From: Sphaerotilus sp.
Lineage (GTDB): Bacteria > Pseudomonadota > Gammaproteobacteria > Burkholderiales > Burkholderiaceae_C
Assembly (NCBI GenBank): GCA_013299055.1
Contig: JAAFKB010000009.1
Span: 1 to 59,715 of the forward strand
Length of the DNA stretch: 59,715 nucleotides
Direction of reading: 5' to 3'
The notes beneath the pieces are model-generated. The model was not told the origin of the DNA. It saw only the letters and a list, made by a program, of their open reading frames with translations, and did no database searches. Shown here piece after piece: positions 10,183 to 18,972 of the stretch; position 1 is the first letter of the stretch; every line of letters begins with the position of its first letter. The translations under genes and the position numbers were made by a program.

Positions 10183-11027
10183 GCCCGATCGTAAGGCGCA
10201 AACCTGCTGTGCCACCACTGTGCCAGCCGCGGCAAGGCGGCGCAGGCGTTGGCCGAGGTGATCGCCGCGGTCTCCTCCAGCGACCAGCCGCGCAGCGCCG
10301 CCAGCGTCTCGGCGATGCGCGGCAGCTCCGCCGGCTCGTTGCGGCTGGTCAGGCCCCGCGCCCGCTCGTCGGCGGTGCGGTAGCGCCAGTGCGGCGGGAT
10401 GTCGGGCGCATCGGTTTCGAGCACGATCGACCCGGCCGGCAAGGTCTGCGCCAGCCGGCGGATCTGGAGAGCGCGCTCGAAGGTCATCGTGCCGCCAAAA
10501 CCAAGCCGGAAACCCAGGTCGATGAACGCCTGCGCCTGCTGCACGCTGCCGTTGAAGGCGTGGGCAATGCCGCCGCGCACGCCCGCACGGCGCAGGTGCT
10601 TGAGCAGCCCGTCGGCGGAGCGGCGCACATGCAGGATCACCGGGAGATCGGCGCTGCGGGCCAGGGCGAGCTGTGCGGCGTAGAAACGCTCCTGGATGGC
10701 CCAGTCCAGACCCGGCACGAAGCCGTCCAGGCCGATTTCGCCGACCGCGACGAGGCGTTCGTCGCGGCGGTGCGTGTCCAGCGCCTGGGCCAGTTGCGCC
10801 AGCGCATCGGCGGGCTGGCGGTGGACGCAGAGCGGGTGCAGGCCCAGGGCGTAGGTGTTGCCGGTCGCGTGGGCGAGGGTCCGCACGCGGTCAAAGTGCG
10901 CACATTCGACCGCCGGAACCACCAGCAGCGACACCTCCGCCGCACGGGCACGCTCCACCACGGCGGGGCGGTCGGCGTCGAATTCCGGGGCGTCGAGGTG
11001 GCAGTGGGTGTCGATCCAGTGGGGCAC
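10179..11027 (-). CDS. TatD-family metal-dependent DNase
   Basis: The 282-residue TIM-barrel hydrolase has the metal ligands of the TatD family: DTHCHLD at the N-terminus (HxH), GEIGLD (Glu), the LHVRRS and AHAFNG strands carrying histidines, and ETDAPDIPP with the conserved Asp. TatD proteins are magnesium-dependent 3'-5' exonucleases linked to DNA repair and fragment clearance. It starts 6 bp after the HDOD gene and overlaps the next gene by 4 bp, so it is inside an operon. It could also be called YjjV-like; the precise subfamily is not resolved. Confidence 0.9.
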   Translation of the reverse strand: MPHWIDTHCHLDAPEFDADRPAVVERARAAEVSLLVVPAVECAHFDRVRTLAHATGNTYALGLHPLCVHRQPADALAQLAQALDTHRRDERLVAVGEIGLDGFVPGLDWAIQERFYAAQLALARSADLPVILHVRRSADGLLKHLRRAGVRGGIAHAFNGSVQQAQAFIDLGFRLGFGGTMTFERALQIRRLAQTLPAGSIVLETDAPDIPPHWRYRTADERARGLTSRNEPAELPRIAETLAALRGWSLEETAAITSANACAALPRLAQWWHSRFAPYDRA

Positions 11028-11033
11028 CGGGGT

Positions 11034-12725
11034 TCAGCGCGTGGCGGCTGGTTGAACGATGTGGTGCGAGAGCTTATCGCGCGCCTGGCGCATGGCGCTG
11101 CGCACCTGCTCGGTGTCGAGGTCGAGCGCGTGGTGGTAGCGGTCAAGCACGTGGGTCAGCGCGGCGGGCTGGTCGGATTGGGCCAGCTCGGTCACGGCCA
11201 CGATCTCGTTGGCACAGCTCGCCACCAGCTTGATCCAGCCGCTCGGCGTGCTCGGACTCAGGATGCGCCGGTCCAGCGGGATCGGCTTGATCCGCTGCCG
11301 CAGCGCGTCCTCCAGCCCCCACAGCCGCAGGAACGACAAGCACAAACCCGGCAGATCCACGCCCAGCACGGCCAGGGCCGCCGTGTCCTCCTCGACGGGC
11401 TGGCCGCTGCCGACATCCCCGGCGGTCTGCAGCCGATCGATCTGCTGCAGCTCTTCGGGGAAGTGGTAGGCGGCCAGCAGGCGGCCGAGGTGCTGGAGCT
11501 GGGCGGCGAGCAAGGCGGCTTCGGCATCCATGCCCGGCGGAGCGAGGTGTTCCGCCAGGTGGCCGGCCAGCAAGGCGCGGTGCATCGTGGTCTCGAACAC
11601 GCGCGCAGCGGTCGGCTTGAGCATGCCCGGCCACGCTTTCATGCCCGCCGCCACCCGGCGCAGCCCGGCCGTGCCCATGAGCTGCAAGGCACGGTTCACC
11701 GTGAGCACCGGCTCGTCCAGCGTCACGGCGGCGGCGTCGGCGGCGTTCGCCGAGCGCAGCATGCCGAGGCTCAGCCCGATGTCTTCCAGCAACACATCCA
11801 CCACGACATCGAGCCGCTGCTGTTCCATGGCCGCGATCTGCGTGACCCGGCTGGACAGCATCGGCCGCGCCGGCAGGTGGCCACCGCGCCGAATGCGCTC
11901 GGCCAGCATGTCGTCGAAACCCTCGCCGTCCTGCAACTGGGTCTGCTGCCAATGGGCCAGCACGCGCTCGAAACTGCGGGCGTGGACGAAGCGCCTCTGG
12001 GGGTGGAGGTCGGTGGCCCGGTTGATGATCAGGCGCAGCGAGACGGGCACAGGCTGTGGAACGTGGGTCGGCAGGCGCAGGTCGGCGACATGGATCCGGG
12101 CCAGCAGCGTGGGCATGTCCGGCTCGTCCAGGGGCGCACGGCCGAGCAGCCAGTGCTGGATCAGGAGTCCGCAGGCCGCGATCTCGCGGGACAGCAGCGT
12201 GCCCAGACCCAGGCCCGGTGCAGGTACCGGTGCCAACGCCATCCCCAGGCCACAGCCCCACAGGCGCAAGCGCCCCGCAGCATCGACCACCACCGTGTGC
12301 TGGCCGATGTCCCCGTGGAGCATGGCCGCCTCGTGGACATACGACAGCCCGTCGAGCAGGTCGTGTCCGCGGCGCACCAGATCGCCAAGTCCCAGCACAG
12401 TCGTGGCGGCAGGCCCAGCCTCCCCCTCCCCCGGTTCGGCGTCGCACACCACATACGGGAACCGGTCCACACACCCCACCTGGCGCACCGGCACCAGCCG
12501 GGGATGCACCAGCCGTGCCGCCCGTTGCGCATCCTCCACACAGCGTGCGCGCACGGCGGATGCCTGCACCGGCTGCGTCGAAGCCAGCAGGCGCACGACC
12601 TCGCCCGTGCGGTGGTCGCGGGCGAGCCAGGCGATGGTCAGCGAGCTGCGCCCGAGCAGGCGCAGCAGTCCGAAATCACCAAAGGTTCGCAGGACAGGCG
12701 CAGGGGCTGCAACGGCATCGGTCAT
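11034..12725 (-). CDS. Pseudokinase-HDOD fusion, putative signalling protein
   Basis: The protein is about 563 residues starting at MTDAVAAPAP. Residues 10-270 resemble a serine/threonine protein kinase, but the key residues are gone. The glycine loop is weak (LLRLLGRSS), the VAIK lysine is absent (GEVVRLLAS), HRD has become HGD in MLHGDIGQHT, and DFG is replaced by WGCG. The C-terminal half (about 290-520) is an HDOD domain, an HD-like fold lacking catalytic residues that is found in bacterial signalling proteins. Together it looks like a non-catalytic scaffold. It heads the operon with tatD, the spermidine-synthase-like gene and gspE. Confidence 0.75.
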   Translation of the reverse strand: MTDAVAAPAPVLRTFGDFGLLRLLGRSSLTIAWLARDHRTGEVVRLLASTQPVQASAVRARCVEDAQRAARLVHPRLVPVRQVGCVDRFPYVVCDAEPGEGEAGPAATTVLGLGDLVRRGHDLLDGLSYVHEAAMLHGDIGQHTVVVDAAGRLRLWGCGLGMALAPVPAPGLGLGTLLSREIAACGLLIQHWLLGRAPLDEPDMPTLLARIHVADLRLPTHVPQPVPVSLRLIINRATDLHPQRRFVHARSFERVLAHWQQTQLQDGEGFDDMLAERIRRGGHLPARPMLSSRVTQIAAMEQQRLDVVVDVLLEDIGLSLGMLRSANAADAAAVTLDEPVLTVNRALQLMGTAGLRRVAAGMKAWPGMLKPTAARVFETTMHRALLAGHLAEHLAPPGMDAEAALLAAQLQHLGRLLAAYHFPEELQQIDRLQTAGDVGSGQPVEEDTAALAVLGVDLPGLCLSFLRLWGLEDALRQRIKPIPLDRRILSPSTPSGWIKLVASCANEIVAVTELAQSDQPAALTHVLDRYHHALDLDTEQVRSAMRQARDKLSHHIVQPAATR

Positions 12726-12947
12726 GGTGTGGCGATCGAGAGTCAGAAGTCGAGGAATGCGAAAGCAACGAAAGCAGCATGGGCATCGCCCCCATTGGAG
12801 CTGCCGGCACCCAACGGTCAACGGCGAAAATACCCTGCATTTCCAAGGCGTCTCCGGTGGAGCCCCAGGGTGCAGACAGGCACTTGCTCGGGCGGCTCTG
12901 CACAGGGTCTGCCGGGTTCATGCCAAAATCGTCGCCATATCGCCACC

Positions 12948-12970
12948 GGCCGAAAATCTTTCGGCCTTTT
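12948..12970 (+). terminator. Terminator-like hairpin in the trxA leader
   Basis: GGCCGAAA-ATC-TTTCGGCC forms an 8-bp stem followed by TTTTCCCTTT, ending 20 bp before the trxA ATG. No + strand gene lies upstream, so it could be a leader attenuator or stabilise the 5' end of the trxA message. The rest of the 264-bp gap (12726-12989) shows no clear coding content. Confidence 0.55.
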
Positions 12971-12989
12971 CCCTTTCGACGGAACTCTC

Positions 12990-13319
12990 ATGAGCAGCCA
13001 CCTCATCGCCCACATCTCCGACAGCACGTTCGAGTCGGAAGTCATGAAATCCGACAAGCCCGTCCTGGTTGATTTCTGGGCCGAATGGTGCGGCCCCTGC
13101 AAGCAGATGGCCCCCAGTCTGGATGTGCTGGCCGAACAATTGGACGGCAAGCTCAAGGTCGTGAAACTGGACGTGGACAGCAACCAGCTCACCTCCAGCA
13201 AGTTCGGCATCCGCGGCATCCCGACGCTGATGCTGTTCAAGAACGGACTGCCCGTGGCGACCAAGGTCGGCGCCGTGGCCCTGATCCAGTTGAAGGCGTT
13301 TGTCGAATCTCATCTATAA
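12990..13319 (+). CDS. trxA: Thioredoxin 1
   Basis: The 109-residue cytoplasmic thioredoxin reduces disulfides in ribonucleotide reductase, methionine sulfoxide reductase and other partners. The redox site is FWAEWCGPCKQMAP, and the cis-proline loop is GIRGIPTLMLFKNG, both canonical. The length matches the family (about 108). rho follows in the same direction, a conserved trxA-rho pairing; a TATAAT at the trxA stop suggests rho also has its own promoter. Confidence 0.97.
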   Translation: MSSHLIAHISDSTFESEVMKSDKPVLVDFWAEWCGPCKQMAPSLDVLAEQLDGKLKVVKLDVDSNQLTSSKFGIRGIPTLMLFKNGLPVATKVGAVALIQLKAFVESHL

Positions 13320-13320
13320 T
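13315..13320 (+). promoter_or_regulatory. Likely -10 box of the rho promoter
   Basis: A perfect TATAAT overlaps the trxA stop codon. TTGAAG at 13290-13295 is a possible -35 at a long 19-bp spacing. Transcription would start near 13327 and give a rho leader of about 158 nt, which contains the hairpin GATGCC (13330-13335)/GGCATC (13350-13355). Rho autoregulates through its leader in enterobacteria; whether that happens here is unknown. Confidence 0.5.
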
Positions 13321-13484
13321 TTGACCAGAGATGCCAGCCGCACTGTGCAGGCATCCCCGCAAATGCCACTGCGCGCCAGATGTCGCAGGAGATGCTCCAC
13401 CAGCAGACCCTGAAGCGCGCGCAGCGTCGGCCACCCTACTCCCCGCGCTGACACCGATCAGACCTGCTTCCAGGGTCCGCACCC

Positions 13485-14747
13485 ATGCATCTTTCCGAAC
13501 TCAAGGCCCAACACATCTCGGCGCTCATCCAGATGGCCGAGGCGCTGGAGATCGAGTCCGCCAGCCGCCTGCGCAAGCAGGAGCTGATGTTCGCGATCAT
13601 GAAAAAACGCGCCCGCCAGGGTGAGCAGATTTTCGGCGATGGCGTCCTGGAGGTCTTGCCCGACGGTTTCGGCTTTCTGCGCGCCCTGGACACGAGTTTT
13701 CTCGCCTCCACGGACGACATTTACCTGTCCCCGAGCCAGATCCGGCGCTTCAACCTCCACACCGGCGACATGATCGAAGGCGAAGTGCGCGTGCCGAAAG
13801 ACGGCGAGCGTTACTTTGCCCTGGTCAAGGTGGACCGCGTCAACGAGCTGACGCCCGAGGAGAGCAAGAACAAGATCATGTTCGAGAACCTGACACCGCT
13901 CTTCCCCAAGGAGCAGTTCAGGATGGAACGTGACATCAAGGGTGAAGAAAACATCACCAGCCGCATCATCGACCTGATCGCGCCGATCGGCAAAGGCCAG
14001 CGCGCCCTGATCGTCTCGCCGCCCAAGAGCGGCAAGACGGTCATGATGCAGCACCTCGCCCACGCCCTGGTCGCCAACCACCCCGAGGTCCACCTCATCG
14101 TCCTGCTGGTCGATGAGCGTCCAGAGGAAGTGACCGAAATGCAGCGCACCGTGCGCGGTGAAGTCATCAGCTCGACCTTCGACGAGCCGGCTGCGCGCCA
14201 CGTGCAGGTCGCCGAGATGGTGATCGAGCGCGCCAAGCGGCTGGTCGAACTCCGCAAGGACGTGATCATTCTGCTGGACTCCATCACCCGGCTGGCCCGC
14301 GCGTACAACAACGTGCTGCCTTCGTCCGGCAAGGTGCTGACCGGCGGTGTCGATGCGAACGCCCTCCAGCGCCCCAAGCGTTTCTTCGGCGCGGCCCGCA
14401 ATGTCGAGGAAGGTGGCTCGCTCACCATCATCGGCACGGCGCTGGTCGATACCGGCAGCCGCATGGACGAGGTGATCTACGAGGAATTCAAGGGCACCGG
14501 CAACTGCGAGATCCATCTGGACCGCCGCATGGCCGAGAAGCGTGTCTACCCGTCGATCCTGCTCAACAAGTCCGGCACGCGCCGCGAGGAGTTGCTGCTC
14601 AAGCCGGAGATCCTGCAGAAGAGCTGGATCCTGCGCAAGCTGCTCTACCCGATGGACGAGATCGAGGCGATGGAGTTCATCCTCGGCAAGATGAAGGCCA
14701 CGAAGAGCAACATCGACTTCTTCGACATGATGCGGCGCGGCGGCTGA
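13485..14747 (+). CDS. rho: Transcription termination factor Rho
   Basis: The 420-residue hexameric RNA helicase ends transcription at C-rich, untranslated RNA. The N-terminal helical part ([19 protein letters not shown]) is followed by the cold-shock-like RNA-binding domain with DGFGFLR. The ATPase then shows Walker [12 protein letters not shown] (near residue 180), Walker [18 protein letters not shown] and the Q/R-loops. Length and motifs are those of proteobacterial Rho (419). It lies between trxA and rpmE. Confidence 0.98.
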   Translation: MHLSELKAQHISALIQMAEALEIESASRLRKQELMFAIMKKRARQGEQIFGDGVLEVLPDGFGFLRALDTSFLASTDDIYLSPSQIRRFNLHTGDMIEGEVRVPKDGERYFALVKVDRVNELTPEESKNKIMFENLTPLFPKEQFRMERDIKGEENITSRIIDLIAPIGKGQRALIVSPPKSGKTVMMQHLAHALVANHPEVHLIVLLVDERPEEVTEMQRTVRGEVISSTFDEPAARHVQVAEMVIERAKRLVELRKDVIILLDSITRLARAYNNVLPSSGKVLTGGVDANALQRPKRFFGAARNVEEGGSLTIIGTALVDTGSRMDEVIYEEFKGTGNCEIHLDRRMAEKRVYPSILLNKSGTRREELLLKPEILQKSWILRKLLYPMDEIEAMEFILGKMKATKSNIDFFDMMRRGG

Positions 14748-14765
14748 AGCCAAGTCTGCGCACGC

Positions 14766-14771
14766 TATAAT
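14766..14771 (+). promoter_or_regulatory. Likely -10 box of the rpmE promoter
   Basis: TATAAT lies 18 bp after the rho stop and about 74 bp before the rpmE start codon; no convincing -35 precedes it. It suggests rpmE is transcribed separately from rho. Confidence 0.5.
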
Positions 14772-14844
14772 CTTTGTTTTTCCGCTGTCGGAAAGTGCGT
14801 CTGCATGGTGCAGCGTGGCTCCCGGCACACAGCGAGGACTCCCC

Positions 14845-15102
14845 ATGAAAGACGGCATCCACCCGAACTACCGCGACGTCTGCTTCGTCGACCTGTCCAA
14901 CGGTTTCCAGTTCGTGACCCGCTCGTGCGCCCCGGCCCGCGAGAAGATCAAGCTCGAAGACGGCCGCGAACTGCCGCTGTTCAAGCTGGAAACCACCAGC
15001 GAGACGCACCCGTTCTACACCGGCACGCAGAAGAGCGTCGACAGCCTGGGCGGCCGTGTCGAGAAGTTCCGCAACAAGTTCAAGGTCGGCATCAAGAAGT
15101 AA
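14845..15102 (+). CDS. rpmE2: Ribosomal protein L31, type B
   Basis: The 85-residue L31 of the large subunit opens [20 protein letters not shown] and has the C-terminal [12 protein letters not shown] and [11 protein letters not shown] blocks of the type B (zinc-free, YkgM-like) form. It lacks the CxxC zinc motif of type A L31. A -10 box lies upstream and a strong terminator follows, so it is a single-gene unit. Type B genes are Zur-controlled in some species; I see no obvious Zur box here. Confidence 0.95.
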   Translation: MKDGIHPNYRDVCFVDLSNGFQFVTRSCAPAREKIKLEDGRELPLFKLETTSETHPFYTGTQKSVDSLGGRVEKFRNKFKVGIKK

Positions 15103-15160
15103 TTCCAGCCCCCTGGACCCCCCGCACCGCTCCTGCGCAAGCATGCGAGTGCGACAAGAA

Positions 15161-15183
15161 GGCAGCCACTGGCTGCCTTTTTT
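15161..15183 (+). terminator. Rho-independent terminator of rpmE2
   Basis: GGCAGCC-ACT-GGCTGCC forms a 7-bp stem with a three-base loop, followed by TTTTTT. It lies about 60 bp after the rpmE2 stop. Confidence 0.92.
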
Positions 15184-15213
15184 CATCCTCCTCCTGCCGA
15201 CCCCCTCCACGCC

Positions 15214-16890
15214 GTGTCCGCTGCGCACTCCCCGAATCCTGCTCTCGTGACGCAGCGTGCTGTCCAGCGCCTGCCGCGTCTGGCGCTGCTGCTGCTGTGT
15301 GCCGCCTACGTGCTGCCCGGCGTGTTCGGGCGCGATCCGTGGAAGAGCGCCGACATCACTGCCTATGGCTACATGACCAGCCTCGTGCGCGGGGAGTCCT
15401 CCTGGCTGCACCCGGCGATCGCCGGCTGGGCGGGAACGGATGGCGGGCTGCTGCCGTACTGGATCGGGGCAGTGGCGATGCAGATGCTGTCGCCCTGGAT
15501 GGATCCCGCGCTGGCAGCCCGGCTGCCCTTCGCGCTGCTGCTGACGGCGACGCTGGGGCTGGTCTGGTACGCGACCTTGCACCTGGCCCGCACCGAAGCC
15601 GCACAGCCCGTGGCCTTCGCCTTCGGAGGAGAAGCGCATCCGGTGGACTACGCCCGTGCGGTGGCCGATGGTGCCTTGCTGGCATTGATGGCCAGCCTGG
15701 GCCTGCTGCAGCTCGGACACGAGACCACCCCCGAGCTGGTCCAGCTGGCCGCCACCGCCTGGCTGCTCTATGCCCTGGCCGCCAGCCCCTACCGTCCATG
15801 GCTGAGCCGGCTCTCGGCCGTGGCCGCCTTGTCCACGCTGGCGGCCAGTGGCGCGGCGACCACCGGTTTGCTGATGGGCCTGGTGGGCGCACTGGTCTGC
15901 GTGCGCTCGGCCTATCCCGGCTCGCGCAGCCTCACACCGTGGCTGCTGGGCGGCTGCGCCATCGCCGCCTTGGTGGGCACCTGGCTGGGGGCATGGGCGT
16001 GGCGGGTCGCGCCCGCGGTGCAGCTGCTCGGATTGCCCAAGCTGCTGCTGTGGTTCGCCTGGCCGGTGTGGCCGCTGGCCGGGTGGACGCTGTGGCGCTG
16101 GCGTCGGCACCTCCACAAGCGCCACCTGGCCGTGCCGCTGTCGGTGGCACTGGTGGCGGTGCTGGTGAGCGCATCGATGGGCGCCTCGGACCGGGCGCTG
16201 ATGCTGAGCCTGCCTGCGCTGGCAGTGCTGGGCGCCTTTGCGCTGCCGACGTTGCAGCGCAGCCTCAGTGCCGCGATCGACTGGTTCTCGGTCTTCTTCT
16301 TCACTGTCACCGCGCTGGCGGTCTGGGTGATCTACCTGGCCATCCACACCGGCGTACCCGCGCAGCCCGCAGCCAACGTGGCACGACTGGCCCCTGAATT
16401 CGTCCCGCAGTTCAGCCTGCCGGCCCTCGGACTGGCGGCGCTGGGCACCATGGCCTGGCTTGCCCTCGTGCGCTGGCGGACAGGGCGCCACCGCCACGCG
16501 CTCTGGAAGTCACTGGTACTGCCCGCTGGTGGCGTGGCGCTGAACTGGCTGCTGCTGATGACGCTGTGGCTGCCGCTGCTGGACCACGCCCGCAGCTACC
16601 GGCCACTGGTGCAGCGCCTGGCCGTTCACCTGCCCAGCAGTGGCTGTGTGGCCACACAGAACGTCACCCGCGGTCAGCTGGCGGCGCTCGAAGTCCACGG
16701 CACCTGGCGCCTGTCCCGCGATCCCCGCACCACCGACTGCCACTGGCTGCTGGTGGGCCACAAGGAACACCGCCGCATCCCGGTCGCGCAGCAGCAGTGG
16801 CCCGATGCACCTGACGGCTGGACCCTCGTGGCCCGTGAACGCCGCCCGTCGGACCGGGACGAGGTGGTGCTGGTCTACCGGCGCCCCTGA
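15214..16890 (+). CDS. Membrane glycosyltransferase of the ArnT/PMT (GT39/GT83-like) type
   Basis: The 558-residue polytopic protein has about ten to twelve hydrophobic segments. An early periplasmic loop carries GRDPWKSADITAYGY, the position where ArnT/PMT-type enzymes place acidic catalytic residues. Enzymes of this class move a sugar from a polyprenyl carrier onto lipid A, protein or glycan outside the membrane; the acceptor here is unknown. The start is taken as GTG at 15214. No strong ribosome binding site is seen, and a GTG 33 bp later is an alternative. Its end overlaps the convergent phoR by 16 bp. Confidence 0.75.
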   Translation: MSAAHSPNPALVTQRAVQRLPRLALLLLCAAYVLPGVFGRDPWKSADITAYGYMTSLVRGESSWLHPAIAGWAGTDGGLLPYWIGAVAMQMLSPWMDPALAARLPFALLLTATLGLVWYATLHLARTEAAQPVAFAFGGEAHPVDYARAVADGALLALMASLGLLQLGHETTPELVQLAATAWLLYALAASPYRPWLSRLSAVAALSTLAASGAATTGLLMGLVGALVCVRSAYPGSRSLTPWLLGGCAIAALVGTWLGAWAWRVAPAVQLLGLPKLLLWFAWPVWPLAGWTLWRWRRHLHKRHLAVPLSVALVAVLVSASMGASDRALMLSLPALAVLGAFALPTLQRSLSAAIDWFSVFFFTVTALAVWVIYLAIHTGVPAQPAANVARLAPEFVPQFSLPALGLAALGTMAWLALVRWRTGRHRHALWKSLVLPAGGVALNWLLLMTLWLPLLDHARSYRPLVQRLAVHLPSSGCVATQNVTRGQLAALEVHGTWRLSRDPRTTDCHWLLVGHKEHRRIPVAQQQWPDAPDGWTLVARERRPSDRDEVVLVYRRP

Positions 16891-18221
16891 TCGGCCGCCA
16901 CGACACGGACCCGCGCAGCCGGGAAGTGGAGACGGAACACCGAGCCCTTGCCCGGTTCGCTTTCCAGCTCCAGCTCTGCCCCATGGCGCTGGGCGACGTG
17001 CTTGACAATGGACAGGCCCAGCCCCGTGCCGCCGGTCTCGCGCGAGCGGCTGCCATCGACGCGGTAGAAACGCTCGGTCAGGCGCGGCAGGTGTTCGCGC
17101 GCGATGCCGATGCCCGTGTCACGCACCTCGAACGTGCCGCCACCGGATGGCCGCAGCGTCCAGCTCACCGACACCCGCCCGCCCTCTGGCGTGTAGCGCA
17201 CGGCATTGCTGGTCAGGTTGGTCAGCGCCGACAGCAGCTCGGTGCGGAAACCGGCGATGTCGGCCGCCTGGTCGTGCAAGGTGGCCTCGTCGGGGAACTG
17301 GATGAGGTGCCGTCCACGTGAGAGGCCGCGGGCTTCGACCTCGACCTGCGCAAGCAGCTCCTGCGTCGACACCCACTGGTCGGCCGACGGCTGCGGACTG
17401 CCCTCCAGCTGTGCCAGCGTCAGCAGATCCGACACCAGGGTCTGCATGCGGTGGGTCTGCTGGGACATCATGGCAAGCAGGCGCTGGCGTTCGTCCTCGG
17501 CCAGTGGCAGATTGGCCAGTGTCTCGACAAAACCGACCAGGACCGTCAGCGGCGTGCGGATCTCGTGCGACACATTGGCCACGAAGTCCCGGCGCATCGC
17601 CTCGGCCTGCAGGCGCTCGGTCACGTCCTGGGTGAGCAGCAGACGCTGGCCCTGGCCATAGGCCCGCACCAGCAGCGACAGCGACAGGCGCGACTGGTAG
17701 TGTGGCAGGCTGATCGCCTCGTGGCTCTCTCCCGCCTGCAGGCCACTGACGAAGGCGGGTGAACGCACGAGATTGGTGATGCGCTGGCCGAGGTCGCGCT
17801 GAGGATCGAGTCCGAGGTGGACGGCCGCGATCTGGTTGAGCCAGACGATCTGCTCATCGGCGTCCAGCAGGATCACGCCGTTGGGCGAAGCCTCGATCGC
17901 CCGCAGGAACTCGCCCAGACGCTGCCGCTCGGCCTGCACCGCCAACTCGCGCTGGCGCAGCGCCCGCTCGGTGCGGTAGGCCATCTCGCCCCAGAGTTCG
18001 CCATCACGCGGCGCATCTCCCTCCAGATTGCCGCGCAGCCAATCGACGAGCCGCGCGGCCCGGCGGGCATCGCGCCAGCCCGCCACCAGCAGGCCCAGAA
18101 CGGCGCCGCTCCAGGTGCCCAGCACGGGCGAATGCAGCCGCACCCCGACCAGCCCACCCACCAGGGCCAGCGTACTCATGAGGAGCAGAGAAATGAACAG
18201 GCGTCGCAGGACTAGGGGCAT
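16875..18221 (-). CDS. phoR: Phosphate-regulon sensor histidine kinase PhoR (copy 1)
   Basis: The 448-residue membrane kinase phosphorylates PhoB when phosphate is scarce. Two N-terminal hydrophobic segments (residues 5-50) are followed by a PAS domain (about 105-205, IEASPNGVILLDADEQIVWLN), the dimerisation helix with phospho-His in FVANVSHEIRTPL, and the ATPase with the N box (NLTSNAVRYTPEGG), DTGIGI and GTGLGL. The topology without a large periplasmic loop is typical of PhoR, which senses through PstSCAB and PhoU. It is last in the operon, 39 bp after phoB. Confidence 0.93.
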   Translation of the reverse strand: MPLVLRRLFISLLLMSTLALVGGLVGVRLHSPVLGTWSGAVLGLLVAGWRDARRAARLVDWLRGNLEGDAPRDGELWGEMAYRTERALRQRELAVQAERQRLGEFLRAIEASPNGVILLDADEQIVWLNQIAAVHLGLDPQRDLGQRITNLVRSPAFVSGLQAGESHEAISLPHYQSRLSLSLLVRAYGQGQRLLLTQDVTERLQAEAMRRDFVANVSHEIRTPLTVLVGFVETLANLPLAEDERQRLLAMMSQQTHRMQTLVSDLLTLAQLEGSPQPSADQWVSTQELLAQVEVEARGLSRGRHLIQFPDEATLHDQAADIAGFRTELLSALTNLTSNAVRYTPEGGRVSVSWTLRPSGGGTFEVRDTGIGIAREHLPRLTERFYRVDGSRSRETGGTGLGLSIVKHVAQRHGAELELESEPGKGSVFRLHFPAARVRVVAADQGRR

Positions 18222-18260
18222 GGGCAGCCCTCTGGAATCATCACGTCAGAGCCGAAAAGG

Positions 18261-18971
18261 TCAGGTGCGGGTGGGGCCGGCCAGGGTAAGCCGGTAGCCG
18301 GCACCGCGCACGGTGTCGATCAAGTGCGCGCACTGTACCGGCATCAGGGCTTCGCGCAAACGCTTGATGTGGACATCGACGGTGCGTTCCTCGATGAACA
18401 CGTGGTCGCCCCAGACCCGGTCCAGCAATTGGGACCGGCTGTGGACGTGCTCGGGGTGGAGCATGAAGTAGTGCAGCAGCTTGAACTCGGTGGGCCCGAG
18501 CCGGCAATCGAGCCCACGGGCCATGGCACTGACACGGCGCATCGCGGGGTCCAGCCGCAGACCGGCGCACTCGACGGGCGCATCGCTGGCCATGGGCGCA
18601 CGGCGGCGCAGCACGGCACGGATGCGCGCCAGCAACTCGCCTGTGGCGAAGGGTTTGACCAGATAGTCGTCGGCGCCGGCATCCAGCCCGGCAATCTTGT
18701 CCTGCTCCGTGGCACGGGCCGTCAGCAGCAGGATGGGCAGCTCGCGCAACCGTGGGGAGGCCCGCCAGCGGCGCGTCAGCTCCACACCAGTCGCCCCCGG
18801 CAGCATCCAGTCCAGCAGGACCAGCGCCGGCAGCACGGCATCGACCGCCGCCTGCGCCTGTTCGGCCGACACCGCCAGAGCCACGTCGAAGCCCGCGTGG
18901 CGCAGGTGCAGCGTGATCAGCTCGGCGATCGCCGGCTCGTCCTCGACCACCAGCACCCGCAGGACCGCCAT
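18261..18971 (-). CDS. phoB: Phosphate-regulon response regulator PhoB (copy 1)
   Basis: The 236-residue OmpR-family regulator activates the Pho regulon from PHO boxes. The receiver has the phospho-acceptor Asp in LVLLDWMLPG, the conserved Thr in LLLTARATEQD and Lys in DDYLVKPF. The C-terminal winged helix (about 135-230) contains LGPTEFKLLHYFMLHPEHVH and DRVWGDHVFIEERTVDVHI, which are PhoB signatures. Start at MAVLRVLVVEDE. It begins 1 bp after the phoU stop. The paralogue at 47667-48380 is very similar. Confidence 0.95.
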   Translation of the reverse strand: MAVLRVLVVEDEPAIAELITLHLRHAGFDVALAVSAEQAQAAVDAVLPALVLLDWMLPGATGVELTRRWRASPRLRELPILLLTARATEQDKIAGLDAGADDYLVKPFATGELLARIRAVLRRRAPMASDAPVECAGLRLDPAMRRVSAMARGLDCRLGPTEFKLLHYFMLHPEHVHSRSQLLDRVWGDHVFIEERTVDVHIKRLREALMPVQCAHLIDTVRGAGYRLTLAGPTRT

Positions 18972-18972
18972 G

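Noticed and set aside
10209-13319. Very long + strand frame joined to trxA
   Set aside because: Only its last 110 codons are real (trxA); the rest is the shadow of the HDOD and tatD genes.
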